DNA of 19,304 bases from Desulfobacteraceae bacterium (GTDB lineage: Bacteria > Desulfobacterota > Desulfobacteria > Desulfobacterales > DAOWNP01). The notes under the pieces were generated by a model. The model searched no databases and was not told the DNA's origin. It saw only the letters and a list, made by a program, of their open reading frames with translations. The stretch covers positions 1 through 19,304 of the forward strand of contig DAOWNP010000005.1 of NCBI GenBank assembly GCA_030642545.1, read 5' to 3'. This document shows, piece after piece, positions 1-7,826 of the stretch. How positions within the stretch are numbered: the stretch's first letter is position 1; every line of letters starts with the position of its first letter. The translations under genes and the position numbers were made by a program.

Positions 1-1172
1 GGGACTCTTTTTTTAAAAAATATGGACAATGCTCAATAGGAGAGTGTTTTAAAAAAGGCAGAAGTATTGTTATGCCTGTACGCTCTTCAGAAGATATTAT
101 GGTTGTTAAACTTGCATCAGGCTTAGAGTCAGCAAAGCTTTTGGGAGTAGAAGCTGCATGGATGAACTTATTTTTGGAAAGAAAGATAAGTTTTAAAGTA
201 AATTTTCAAATTCCAAATTCTATGAAAATTGAAAATAATTATCTATTTCAAATTACAATTCCAGATATATTTAAAGAGACAGATAGTAAAGAGCCAGATG
301 AAAAATATTATGGAATCTGTTTTACTGTTAATAAAAATTATTTTTATTATATAAATGGACATAATGCAGATTCAGGTCTCAGTTTATCTGAATTTTCCAA
401 ATCTTTGTATGAAAATGCCTGGCTTTTGGGAAAACTGGCTTCTCTTGGGATTATACACACTTCACCGATTCCTCTTTTTCATAATCGTGTCTCAAAAAAA
501 AGAAGAGTAGATGGCGGGTTGTATGAGTGGCCAAGAGGAGGAAGATTAGATAAATGGCTTGAATCATCAAAATATCCAAATTTTGGATTAACCGGAATAA
601 GAGATTTTGAACATTTTGCAGGAATAAATGATTTAAAAAAAGGGGTATATTTTTATGTTGGAACTCATATTTTAAGTCTTGTTTTGGTTGCAGGGAGCTA
701 TTTTAGATTTAAACAGCATACAGATACTGATTGTACTGATAGAAACAATATTTATGATGTACGATATCTTTTTGAAAAAAGAGTTATTAAAAAAATGATT
801 TTAGAACTGTTTTTAAATTATTATAATGGTTTTACAGATAAAATATTTGAAGGGATTATTCCTTTAGACTTAGATTGGTTTGCAGATAGATTGATTTCTG
901 AGATGGGTTGCGATAATTATATGAAAGAAATATTTAGAATCGTTGATCAAACTGAAATGACTCAAAAGGAGTTTTCAAATTTTCTTTTTCAAAGGGGTAT
1001 GAATCCGATAGAGATAAATCAAATCACAAAAGGCAGGGAGGAAATAGTACTTATGTCCGGGCCTCATCTGGGCGGATTTAATCAAAAAATATCAATACCG
1101 GAATTAACAGATTTTATTTCTGCTGTATCAGCTCTTTGTATAAGCGGAAGATATTTCGTAACATGTTCCTAA
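1..1172 (+). CDS. Unrecognised protein, 5' end outside the window
   Basis: The reading frame is open from the first complete codon (base 3) with no stop, so the gene begins upstream. An ATG at 72 is only an internal methionine: the residues before it (YGQCSIGECFKKGRSIVM) read like normal protein. About 389 residues are visible. I do not recognise the family. An early VVKLASG stretch followed by a Glu (GVEAAWM), and later LLGKLASLGIIHTSPIPLFHNR-like residues (about 117-138 from the ATG), loosely recall the beta-3 Lys, alpha-C Glu and catalytic-loop layout of kinase-like folds, but this is a weak impression. There is no membrane segment or Cys cluster apart from one hydrophobic stretch (THILSLVLVAG). 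The gene ends at a TAA that coincides with the left end of a palindromic repeat element. It is alone on this strand; the next gene converges on it. Confidence 0.7.
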   Translation, partial: DSFFKKYGQCSIGECFKKGRSIVMPVRSSEDIMVVKLASGLESAKLLGVEAAWMNLFLERKISFKVNFQIPNSMKIENNYLFQITIPDIFKETDSKEPDEKYYGICFTVNKNYFYYINGHNADSGLSLSEFSKSLYENAWLLGKLASLGIIHTSPIPLFHNRVSKKRRVDGGLYEWPRGGRLDKWLESSKYPNFGLTGIRDFEHFAGINDLKKGVYFYVGTHILSLVLVAGSYFRFKQHTDTDCTDRNNIYDVRYLFEKRVIKKMILELFLNYYNGFTDKIFEGIIPLDLDWFADRLISEMGCDNYMKEIFRIVDQTEMTQKEFSNFLFQRGMNPIEINQITKGREEIVLMSGPHLGGFNQKISIPELTDFISAVSALCISGRYFVTCS

Positions 1173-1331
1173 TGAACGGAAACTTTATAACTTCTAAAAC
1201 TAACTTGTCTTTTTGTTCATTTTTTGCGTTGTTCAAACAGCTACATAGCTTGCTATGCGTCTGTTTGAGCGCTTTGTGGGTGAACAAAAATCCTACACAA
1301 GTTTCGTAAGTTATTTTATTCCCATTCCTAA
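1170..1331. repeat. Palindromic element A1 (MITE-like)
   Basis: This is an imperfect inverted repeat of about 160 bp. Its centre is a strong stem (GTTCAAACAGCTACATAGC / GCTATGCGTCTGTTTGAGC, 1231-1270). The outer arms also pair imperfectly: the left begins TAATGAACGGAAAC and the reverse complement of the right end begins TTAGGAATGGGAATAAAATA. Two relatives occur at 4002-4167 and 10911-11073. It codes for no protein. Its left edge falls on the stop codon of the preceding gene. Confidence 0.75.
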
Positions 1332-1360
1332 ACGTTTTTTTAGTTTATTATATATTCTGA

Positions 1361-1555
1361 TCACAGTTCCATACCGATACACACGCTGTTCCATGTGCCT
1401 ACTCTTATCCATCCAATTCTACGTTCGTAAGAAGATCGTAACTCACCACTATATCTTTGTTCTCTTCTTATAAGGAAGTAATCTTTATTATTATTACGTC
1501 TGTCCATCCCACTTCTTCTGTCTGTTTGTGATCTTGAAACAGATTTATCTTTCAT
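1361..1555 (-). CDS. Small DRR-rich protein
   Basis: This is a 64-residue, strongly basic protein. It opens with a DRRSGMDRR repeat (about residues 12-20), has a middle RREQR and SYERR, and ends with GWIRVGTWNSV. Small proteins with repeated DRRS/ERRS motifs and a closing GW-RV-W-SV signature are common in sulfate-reducing and related Desulfobacterota; that family memory is why I treat this as a real gene, and the function is unknown. A short GAG-containing purine stretch lies about 10 bases before the ATG. It converges on the gene at the left, with element A1 between them. No partner genes are adjacent, so it is probably transcribed alone. Confidence 0.7.
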   Translation of the reverse strand: MKDKSVSRSQTDRRSGMDRRNNNKDYFLIRREQRYSGELRSSYERRIGWIRVGTWNSVCIGMEL

Positions 1556-1764
1556 AATATTTACTCTTTTTGTGTTGTGTGAACTTAATGTTCTTCAACG
1601 GACTCTTTTTAACATATTGATATTATAATAATAAAATGGGAATTCCTATACAATTTAATCTTATTATAATTTATGTATCAGGTGTTTGTCAAGTGAGTTA
1701 TAAACTAAACTCAGAAACGCGGACAAAACTTTTTCCCCAATTTATATTAAGGACTCGCCCAAAA

Positions 1765-1802
1765 ATAAACCTGTCGGTAAATATACTTACCGACAGGTTT
1801 AT
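1765..1802 (-). terminator. 38-bp palindromic stem-loop
   Basis: ATAAACCTGTCGGTAA (1765-1780) is perfectly complementary to 1787-1802, with a six-base loop. Read on the - strand the stem is followed by a T-rich run (TTTTTGGG), as in an intrinsic terminator, but no gene on that strand lies just upstream. It abuts the broken cytochrome fragment, so it may instead mark a rearrangement joint. Confidence 0.4.
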
Positions 1803-1805
1803 AAA

Positions 1806-2025
1806 ATGTGCCATACCAGAGGAGCAGTTAACTCTAAAAAACCTGCTTTAGGTCCAGATTCTAAAACCATGGCTCAATGGAAAAGAGTGTTTGACAAAAA
1901 AGAAATTTGAAGTTTTCGGATGTAAAGAAGAGTGGGATAAACTCTCAGAACAAGATCTTTTGAATGTTTACACTTATTTACATGCACATGCAGTTGATTC
2001 ACCTACACCTGCAAAATGTAAATAG
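1806..2025 (+). pseudogene. Remnant of a small cytochrome c
   Basis: Reading from 1806 gives MCHTRGAVNSKK, then KPALGPDSKTMAQWKRVFDKKE, and stops at a TGA (1908). Removing one A near 1903-1905 restores a frame that runs F-E-V-FGCKEEWDKLSEQDLLNVYTYLHAHAVDSPTPAKCK to the stop at 2023. The combined protein matches the pattern of small monohaem cytochromes of sulfate reducers (CxxCH, then a MAQW-RVF segment, a LSE-DL-Y helix and a C-terminal DSPTPA-C). The signal peptide and everything before the haem site are missing, and the first haem cysteine is replaced (YKMCH instead of CxxCH). The break joins directly onto the palindrome at 1765-1802. So the gene is truncated, has lost its haem motif and is frameshifted. 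A sequencing error could explain the frameshift, but not the missing N-terminus. Confidence 0.65.
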
Positions 2026-2076
2026 TTTTATTTAATATCTATTTGTTAGATAAAGTTTTTCAAGTTTTACTATAGC

Positions 2077-2254
2077 TTAGGAACGTGGATGAAATAATTT
2101 CTACAAATAGGCAGGTTAGATTTGTTTGATCTGAAAACTCAAAAACAGATGGAATAGCTGGCTCTTTTGATGTTTTTGTGATTTTAGATCAAGCAAAGAT
2201 GACTTGGAATCTATTATGTATAATTGCGGAAGAAAGTTCTATCCACGTTCCTTA
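2077..2254. repeat. Palindromic element B1 (MITE-like)
   Basis: This 178-bp stretch has terminal inverted repeats TTAGGAACGTGGAT (left) and TAAGGAACGTGGAT (right, reverse complement). Inside the termini the arms continue to pair loosely, for example TTTGTTTGATCTGAAAA against CTTTGCTTGATCTAAAA. It has no coding capacity. Its left 47 bases match the reverse complement of 10594-10639 at about 40 positions. The terminal TTAGGAAYG is shared with the A elements. Confidence 0.65.
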
Positions 2255-2309
2255 TGCCAGTAAGACCTTGCCCTATAGGAACAGGACAGGTAATGTCTTG
2301 CTGGCATAA
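2252..2309 (-). terminator. Long stem-loop downstream of metF
   Basis: TTATGCCAG (2252-2260) pairs with CTGGCATAA (2301-2309), and pairing continues inward to give about 21 pairs with one mismatch and two G-U pairs around a loop of about 16 bases. It lies 31 bases past the stop codon of the last gene of the - strand cluster, so it is a good 3' end or terminator candidate, but there is no clear T-run after it. It also adjoins element B1, so it could belong to a repeat. Confidence 0.45.
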
Positions 2310-2340
2310 TTTTAAATATAAAAATATAAATAAGTTTTAA

Positions 2341-3264
2341 TTATACCTCAGGTCTTGGTAATAACCCGGCTCGCTCAACTATTTCTGGAACTTTTTCTTC
2401 CCATTCAATAGCCATAATATGAAAACCAGCTACTCCCTGAACCTCTTTTAAACGCTGAATTGATTCTACAGCAATTTTAGTTCCTTCTTCAATAGCTTTG
2501 TTTTTTGGAACTCCTGCCATACGTTTAATAACTTCATCAGGCACATCCATCCCAGGCACCCTGTTTTTCATGTATTTAGCCATACCTACAGATTTCATAG
2601 GTGTAATACCGGGAAGAATATAAACTTTTTTATCAAGTCCTCTGTCGCATACACCTTTCATCCATGTCTCAAATTTATCAAGATTGTAAATACATTGAGT
2701 TTGAATAAAATCAACACCAGCTTTTATTTTTTTTGCAAGACGGGCAACACGCAGTTCAAATGGATCTGCAAAAGGATTAGCTGCAGCTCCTATAAACATT
2801 TTTGGTGGATTAGCTATGTCTTTACCACCCTGAAACTTACCTTCATCACGCATTTTTTTGACCATCTGTATTGACTGAATTGAGTCAAGATCAAATACAT
2901 TGGTAGCCATAGGATGATCTCCAAAATGAATATGATCACCTGACAAACAAAGCATAGTATTTATACCAAATGCATATGCTCCTATAATATCACTTTGCAT
3001 GGCAAGGCGGTTTCTGTCTCTTGAAACCATCTGAAGAATAGGATTAAGCCCCATCTGTTTAATAATAATACATGCTGCGAGACTTGACATTCGAACCATA
3101 GCAGTTTGATTATCTGTTACATTTATGCCATCTACATATCCTTTAAGCAATAAAGCTTTTTCTTTAACTTTTTCAGGCAATGCACCTCGTGGCGGTCCGC
3201 ATTCAGAAGTTACAACCAACTTACCAGATTTAAATACTTTCTCTAATACACTTTCGGTTTTCAT
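2341..3264 (-). CDS. metF: Methylenetetrahydrofolate reductase, acetogen type
   Basis: The 307-residue protein is a TIM-barrel flavoprotein of the MTHFR family, reducing methylene-THF to methyl-THF. Visible family features are the N-terminal TSECGPPRG (catalytic Glu near residue 21), VDGINVTDNQ, the LCLSGDHIHFGDHP loop, FIGAAANPFADP, DFIQTQCIYN and ILPGITPM. These match the acetogen and sulfate-reducer branch that works with MetV rather than the classic NADH enzyme. I place the start at the ATG ending at 3264, not at the longer reading frame to 3309. That ATG overlaps the metV stop codon by the ATGA arrangement and has AGAGAGGA 9 bases before it, which points to translational coupling. It is the last gene of the Hdr-Met cluster. 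Inferred role: methyl branch of the Wood-Ljungdahl pathway, probably oxidising or reducing C1 units depending on growth mode. Confidence 0.9.
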   Translation of the reverse strand: MKTESVLEKVFKSGKLVVTSECGPPRGALPEKVKEKALLLKGYVDGINVTDNQTAMVRMSSLAACIIIKQMGLNPILQMVSRDRNRLAMQSDIIGAYAFGINTMLCLSGDHIHFGDHPMATNVFDLDSIQSIQMVKKMRDEGKFQGGKDIANPPKMFIGAAANPFADPFELRVARLAKKIKAGVDFIQTQCIYNLDKFETWMKGVCDRGLDKKVYILPGITPMKSVGMAKYMKNRVPGMDVPDEVIKRMAGVPKNKAIEEGTKIAVESIQRLKEVQGVAGFHIMAIEWEEKVPEIVERAGLLPRPEV

Positions 3265-3929
3265 TCTGACAAATCCTCTCTTATAATTGTTCGGGGTCCA
3301 CCATGCCAACTTGGTCTCCAGTCTTTAGCTTCTATAATATCTTCATATTTATCTTCAAGACCTTGTGCTTTAAGCCTTTCCCATATAAGATACCATGCAC
3401 AATCAACATCAGGACTAATTTCACATTTACCGTTAGTTGATCCGCCGCAGGGTCCATTCATAATACGTTTTGAACAACGGGCAACAGGACAAATACCACC
3501 GGTAATTCCTAAAAGACAATCACCACATCCTCTACAACGTTCAGACCAGACCCCCTGACTCTCAGATGCTCCCATAAACTTTGTGTTTAAAGCAGGAAAA
3601 ACCATTTTTTCAGGATATCGTTGAGCAACTTCCTGAACACCACATCCACAAGCCATGCTAAGAACTGCATCTACCTGATCAATCTGGTTTGCAAGCTCTT
3701 CAACATATTCAGGATCACACTGTCTTTCAAGTGTAAGTTCCTTAACCTCTAAAGTTCTACCTTCTTTCATAAAAGCCATCTTTAAGGATGAAGATAAAAT
3801 ACCAACTTCTTTACGGCCACCAGCAGCACATACTGTGACACATTCATTACATCCAACAAGAAGAATACTGTTGTAAGGTTTTATAAAATCAAGAATTTCT
3901 TCCATTGGTTTTCGTTCAGCTGTAATCAT
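3261..3929 (-). CDS. metV: MTHFR partner subunit MetV
   Basis: This 222-residue protein is rich in cysteine and matches the MTHFR C-terminal domain family (MetV of acetogens). Cysteine groups are C27-x2-C30-x3-C34, C94-x-C96 (ACGCGVQE), C132-x2-C135-x2-C138, C147, C152, C161 and C169 (GITGGICPVARCSK, MNGPCGGSTNGKCE). In known complexes MetV binds metal or Fe-S centres and connects MetF to the Hdr electron module. The start has GGAG about 11 bases upstream. Its 3' end overlaps metF by four bases. Upstream, 234 bases separate it from mvhD, and most of that gap is palindromic element A2, which may weaken or process the transcript between the two halves of the cluster. Confidence 0.9.
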   Translation of the reverse strand: MITAERKPMEEILDFIKPYNSILLVGCNECVTVCAAGGRKEVGILSSSLKMAFMKEGRTLEVKELTLERQCDPEYVEELANQIDQVDAVLSMACGCGVQEVAQRYPEKMVFPALNTKFMGASESQGVWSERCRGCGDCLLGITGGICPVARCSKRIMNGPCGGSTNGKCEISPDVDCAWYLIWERLKAQGLEDKYEDIIEAKDWRPSWHGGPRTIIREDLSE

Positions 3930-4001
3930 TGTAATTGATTCTCCTTATATACAGATATACAGGCAAATAACCCCCGCACAATAACCATGTGTTTATTTTA
4001 A

Positions 4002-4167
4002 TAAGGAATGGGAACAAAATAACTTACGAAAAACTGGTTTAGACTTTTTGTTTATCTTCAATACATGTAAACAGTTACATAGTTATCTATGTAGCTGTTT
4101 GAGCAACGCTGAAGATGGACAAAAAACAAGCCTGATTTCTCCGAAATTATCAAATTTCCGTTCCTAA
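4002..4167. repeat. Palindromic element A2 inside the operon
   Basis: This is a second copy of family A. Its left end, TAAGGAATGGGAACAAAATA followed by ACTTACGAAA, is nearly identical to the reverse-complemented right end of A1. The central stem is ACAGTTACATAG / CTATGTAGCTGT (about 4070-4096). Its right end TTTCCGTTCCTAA supplies, on the - strand, the TAG stop codon of mvhD. Confidence 0.75.
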
Positions 4168-4577
4168 TGCTTTTTTATTGGGATAGGCCCCAATTTACGT
4201 ATTTTTTCAGTTATTTCACTTGCAACCTGAGCAAAATGTTCACCCATTCCAGCAGACATCATTACCATTTCCAACCTATCTGGTTCTATGCCTATTTCAT
4301 CTAAAAGCTTTTTTGCATATTTTACACGTTTAGCAGCTTTAATATTACCATCTTTAAAATGACAGTCATTTTCAAGACATCCGGCAACATAAACACCATC
4401 GGCTCCATTTAAGAAAGCTTCTAAGATATGTTTAGTATCTACTCTTCCAGAACAAGGTACTCTTACGATTTTAACATTTGCAGGATAACTGATTCGCATA
4501 CTTCCTGCCATATCAGCAGCAGTATATGCACAATAATGACAACAAAAAGCAACAATAACAGGTTCAAAATTTCCCAT
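4164..4577 (-). CDS. mvhD: MvhD-type [2Fe-2S] electron-transfer subunit
   Basis: The 137-residue protein matches the MvhD/FlpD family, which passes electrons between a dehydrogenase or hydrogenase and HdrA. The expected cysteines are present: C12, C13, C16 (FCCHYCAYTAAD), C42 (VPCSGRVD), C67 and C72 (GCLENDCHF). Length is normal for the family. It follows hdrA after six bases, with its ribosome binding site (GAAAGGATATAG) inside the end of hdrA, so the two are co-translated. The MvhD-HdrA-MetV-MetF order is that of the MTHFR-Hdr complexes of acetogens and sulfate reducers. No MvhA/MvhG hydrogenase is present, so electrons do not come from a hydrogenase encoded here. The last codons run into repeat A2, so the C-terminal tail may have been altered. 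Confidence 0.92.
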   Translation of the reverse strand: MGNFEPVIVAFCCHYCAYTAADMAGSMRISYPANVKIVRVPCSGRVDTKHILEAFLNGADGVYVAGCLENDCHFKDGNIKAAKRVKYAKKLLDEIGIEPDRLEMVMMSAGMGEHFAQVASEITEKIRKLGPIPIKKH

Positions 4578-4583
4578 TATATA

Positions 4584-7500
4584 CTATATCCTTTCTATTA
4601 AACCGCTTAATGCGGCCAATATTACATCATCTTCAAACTGCATAAGTTGAATTGCCTTGGCAGGACAGGCAGCAACACAAATACCGCAACCGTGGCAGTT
4701 TGTAGGATCAATTTCTGAATAACCATCAGCATTTATAAAGGGAACATCATAAGGACATTCTCTGACACAAATTAAACAGCTCGCACATTTATCACCATCA
4801 ACTATAGCTACACCTGCACCAAGATTAATCTCTTTATTTGCAAGGAAAGTCATAGCTCTGCCTGCTGCTGCCTGAGACTGAGCAATACTTTCACGAATAG
4901 TCTTAGGACCATGTGCTGTACCTGCTACTAAAAATCCACGGGCTGTCATATCTACAGGTCTTAATTTAATATGATTTTCAAGAAAATAACCATCAGTAGT
5001 CCGGCATAACTGGAAAACTGATGCAAGCTTTTCATTTTCTTCCTCAGGTGCAATCAGACCCGTACTTAATGCAAGACAATCTGCTGTAATTTCAACATTT
5101 CGATCAAGAAGCAGGTCTTTAAAAGTTACTAAAATCTGATCACCAGATTCTTTAACCTTTGGTTTGTTTTCAGGTTCATATCGAAGAAAAACAACTCCTT
5201 TTTCACGAGCTTTTCTATAATAGTCTTCATAGAATCCATAAGTTCTGATATCACGATAAATAATAAAAATACGAACATCAGGATTTATTTCCAAAATATT
5301 TAAAGCGTTTTTTATTGCTGTCTGGCAGCATATTCTGGAGCAGCCAGGATTTTCTTCAGAACGGGAACCAACGCACTGAATCATAACTATATTGTCCCAT
5401 TTTTTAATAGATTCAGGCTGTTCAGCTATAACAGAATCAAGCTCACATTGTGTAACAACTGCTTTATGTTCATTTAATAAGTATTCTTTTGGTCGTCCAG
5501 GGATAGCACCGGTAGCAATTATTGTAACACCATGTTCAATAAAGCGTACGTTTGAGTCTGATTTTATCTGTACCCCTGTAGTAAATCTGCCTACCATGCC
5601 CTTGTGATCAACAATAGAAACATCAGTTAAAACTTCAATGTTGTCATGATTGACTGTTTTCTCAATCAAATCTGTTAAATATAATTGTACATCTTCACCT
5701 GAAATAGTCCGTTTAATTCTTTTTGAGACACCTCCAAGTTGAGATGCCTGTTCAATCAGGAAAATTTTAAAACCATAATCAGCAAGTAATAAAGCGGAAT
5801 TCATGCCGCTTACTCCGCCGCCTATTACAAGAACATCTTTATTTACCGGAAGAACATATTCAATAAGAGCATGACGCTTAACAACACTTGCCACAGCCAT
5901 TCTTATCAATGTTTTAGCTTTTTTTATAGCTTTTTCCGGCTGATCTTTATGAACCCAGGCATCCTGATCCCTGATATTAACTATTTCAACAAGATACTTA
6001 TTAAGCCCTGCTTTACGGATTGCATCCTGAAATATTGTTGAATGGGTCCTTGGAGAACATGCAGCTATAACAATTCTGTTTAACTGCTGATCTTGTATTA
6101 CAGATTGGATATGCTTTAAGGATTCACTGCTGCAACCATGACCTACGATTTCTGATATTTTTACATTTGGAAGATCTTTTGTATATTTTTCTATATCAGA
6201 AACACTAATAACATCATTAATTTCATTACCACAATCACAAATAAAAACACCAATTGCAGGATCTTCATTTTCGACATTACGTTCAGGAGGAAGCAGCTCT
6301 TCTAATTCTGCGTTGTCATTCGTAATATCAGAATATGCTGATGCCAGACAAGCAGCTGCACTACCTTGAACCATTGTTTCAGGAATATCTTTTGGACTTT
6401 CAGAAATTCCACAAACATAAATTCCTTTCTTTGAAGTTTCTACAGGATGAAAGCTTGAGGTTTTAACAAAACTATATTCATTTACATCAATTTCTAATTT
6501 ATTCAATAACTGTTTTGTTGTATCAGGAATACAAAAACCGGTAGATAAAACTACCATATCAAACTCTTCATCCAAAATTTTACTGCTGTCATACAGTGTG
6601 TATCTCAGAGATAGATTTTTTGTTTCAGTATCCTGTATAATAGAGTGAGGACGACTTCTGATGAACTTAACTCCATACTCATCTTCTGCTCTGTTCTGAT
6701 ATTGCTGGTAACCTTTTCCAGATGTTCGCATATCCATATAAAAAATTACAGTTTCAATATCATCCTGAAAACGTTCTTTTGTTACAATTGCTTCTTTTAA
6801 AGCATACATACAACAAACACTTGAGCAATATGGATTTTCACCCTCTCTGTTGGTTCTTGAACCAACACATTGAATCCATGCTATTCTTTTTGGTTTTTTT
6901 TGATCGGAAGGACGTTCAAGATTTCCAAGAGTAGGTCCTGATGCTGACATTATCCGTTCATATTCCAGACCCGTGACAACATTTGGATAATTCCCACTGC
7001 CAAAATTGTCAAGCTTATTCGGATTAAATAATTCTGCACCTGAAGCAAGAATTATTGATCCAACTTCTATCTCTTCTATTTTTTCTGTATCATCAGGAAT
7101 AATAGCATTTGCCTGACATAACTCTGAAATTTTATTAATATCCTGACATTTTTCAATATCAATAGAAAAAGCCTGAGGTATTGCCTGAGGGTACCTCATG
7201 CAGGTTGGTGCTCTATGATCTAAGCCCGGAGAAAAGTTGACACACTCTTTAAACATTTTATAACAGTCGCCACAGCCAGTACATTTATCTATATCTATGT
7301 AACGAGGTTTTGTTTTCAAAGTAACTTTAAAATTACCTGCTTCTCCCTTAAGATCTTCAAGTTGAGTCAGAGTTTTAAGCTGAATATGTTTTTGTCTTCC
7401 AGTCTCAGATAAAGTTGAAGATAAAGTGCATAAATCACAATTGTTAGTTGGAAAAGTACGATCCAGCATAGTCATAAGACCACCAATTGAAGAGTCTTTA

Positions 7501-7604
7501 TCAATCAGTATAGCATCTCTTCCTGTTGCTGCCAGATCAAGAGTAGATCGAAGCCCACCCATACCACCGCCAATTACTAATACTTTATTATTTTTTTGAG
7601 TCAT
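4584..7604 (-). CDS. hdrA: Tandem (double) HdrA flavoprotein
   Basis: This 1006-residue protein contains two HdrA-like units. Unit 1 (about 1-440) has an FAD Rossmann motif IGGGMGG (11-17), NNCDLCTLSS (54-62) and one ferredoxin-like site C108-C111-C114-C121 (CTGCGDCYKMFKEC, lacking the usual Pro after the last Cys). Unit 2 has CDCGNEIND (456-464), ACSPRTH (515-521), a second FAD motif VIGGGVSG (593-600) and C-terminal [4Fe-4S] motifs C940-C950 and C970-C980. Known HdrA carries out flavin-based electron bifurcation or confurcation; double-length HdrA proteins occur in Desulfobacterota. No in-frame UGA is present, so unlike some HdrA it is not a selenoprotein. The ATG at 7604 gives a natural start just before the Rossmann fold, but only A-rich sequence and no clear Shine-Dalgarno site precedes it. 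Confidence 0.93.
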   Translation of the reverse strand: MTQKNNKVLVIGGGMGGLRSTLDLAATGRDAILIDKDSSIGGLMTMLDRTFPTNNCDLCTLSSTLSETGRQKHIQLKTLTQLEDLKGEAGNFKVTLKTKPRYIDIDKCTGCGDCYKMFKECVNFSPGLDHRAPTCMRYPQAIPQAFSIDIEKCQDINKISELCQANAIIPDDTEKIEEIEVGSIILASGAELFNPNKLDNFGSGNYPNVVTGLEYERIMSASGPTLGNLERPSDQKKPKRIAWIQCVGSRTNREGENPYCSSVCCMYALKEAIVTKERFQDDIETVIFYMDMRTSGKGYQQYQNRAEDEYGVKFIRSRPHSIIQDTETKNLSLRYTLYDSSKILDEEFDMVVLSTGFCIPDTTKQLLNKLEIDVNEYSFVKTSSFHPVETSKKGIYVCGISESPKDIPETMVQGSAAACLASAYSDITNDNAELEELLPPERNVENEDPAIGVFICDCGNEINDVISVSDIEKYTKDLPNVKISEIVGHGCSSESLKHIQSVIQDQQLNRIVIAACSPRTHSTIFQDAIRKAGLNKYLVEIVNIRDQDAWVHKDQPEKAIKKAKTLIRMAVASVVKRHALIEYVLPVNKDVLVIGGGVSGMNSALLLADYGFKIFLIEQASQLGGVSKRIKRTISGEDVQLYLTDLIEKTVNHDNIEVLTDVSIVDHKGMVGRFTTGVQIKSDSNVRFIEHGVTIIATGAIPGRPKEYLLNEHKAVVTQCELDSVIAEQPESIKKWDNIVMIQCVGSRSEENPGCSRICCQTAIKNALNILEINPDVRIFIIYRDIRTYGFYEDYYRKAREKGVVFLRYEPENKPKVKESGDQILVTFKDLLLDRNVEITADCLALSTGLIAPEEENEKLASVFQLCRTTDGYFLENHIKLRPVDMTARGFLVAGTAHGPKTIRESIAQSQAAAGRAMTFLANKEINLGAGVAIVDGDKCASCLICVRECPYDVPFINADGYSEIDPTNCHGCGICVAACPAKAIQLMQFEDDVILAALSGLIERI

Positions 7605-7649
7605 TTTTTTTGATCTTGTATTTATTTCATGATCATTTGTTTATTTTTT

Positions 7650-7679
7650 CCATACAAATGCAAACTATTAATTGTATGG
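7650..7679. promoter_or_regulatory. Inverted repeat upstream of hdrA
   Basis: CCATACAA (7650-7657) and TTGTATGG (7672-7679) are perfect inverted halves, 46-75 bases upstream of the hdrA start. On the transcribed strand it is followed by A-rich sequence, so it is not an intrinsic terminator. It could be an operator or a leader hairpin. The rest of the 222-base gap (7605-7826) is AT-rich and holds a TTGACA (reverse strand, 7825-7830, overlapping the hdrB stop) that might serve as a -35 element. Confidence 0.3.
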
Positions 7680-7826
7680 GATAAATTAGCCTGAATAATA
7701 TATTACAAAACTCCACACACATGTTTTTTTAAAAAATATAAAATAAATATTACAACATCTTAATAGATAATAAGCTTTTTTTAATCTTTTTTTTGGGAAA
7801 AATGTTTGCACATGTTTCCTATGTTG

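Noticed and set aside
1255..1473. 72-residue frame on the + strand
   Set aside because: It runs through palindromic element A1 and then antisense to the small DRR-rich gene; no coding signal.
1636..1851. 71-residue frame on the + strand
   Set aside because: It spans the 38-bp palindrome and enters the cytochrome relic out of frame.
3265..3309. Longer start for the first metF
   Set aside because: It would overlap metV by 49 bases; the ATGA overlap with a Shine-Dalgarno and family alignment favour 3264.
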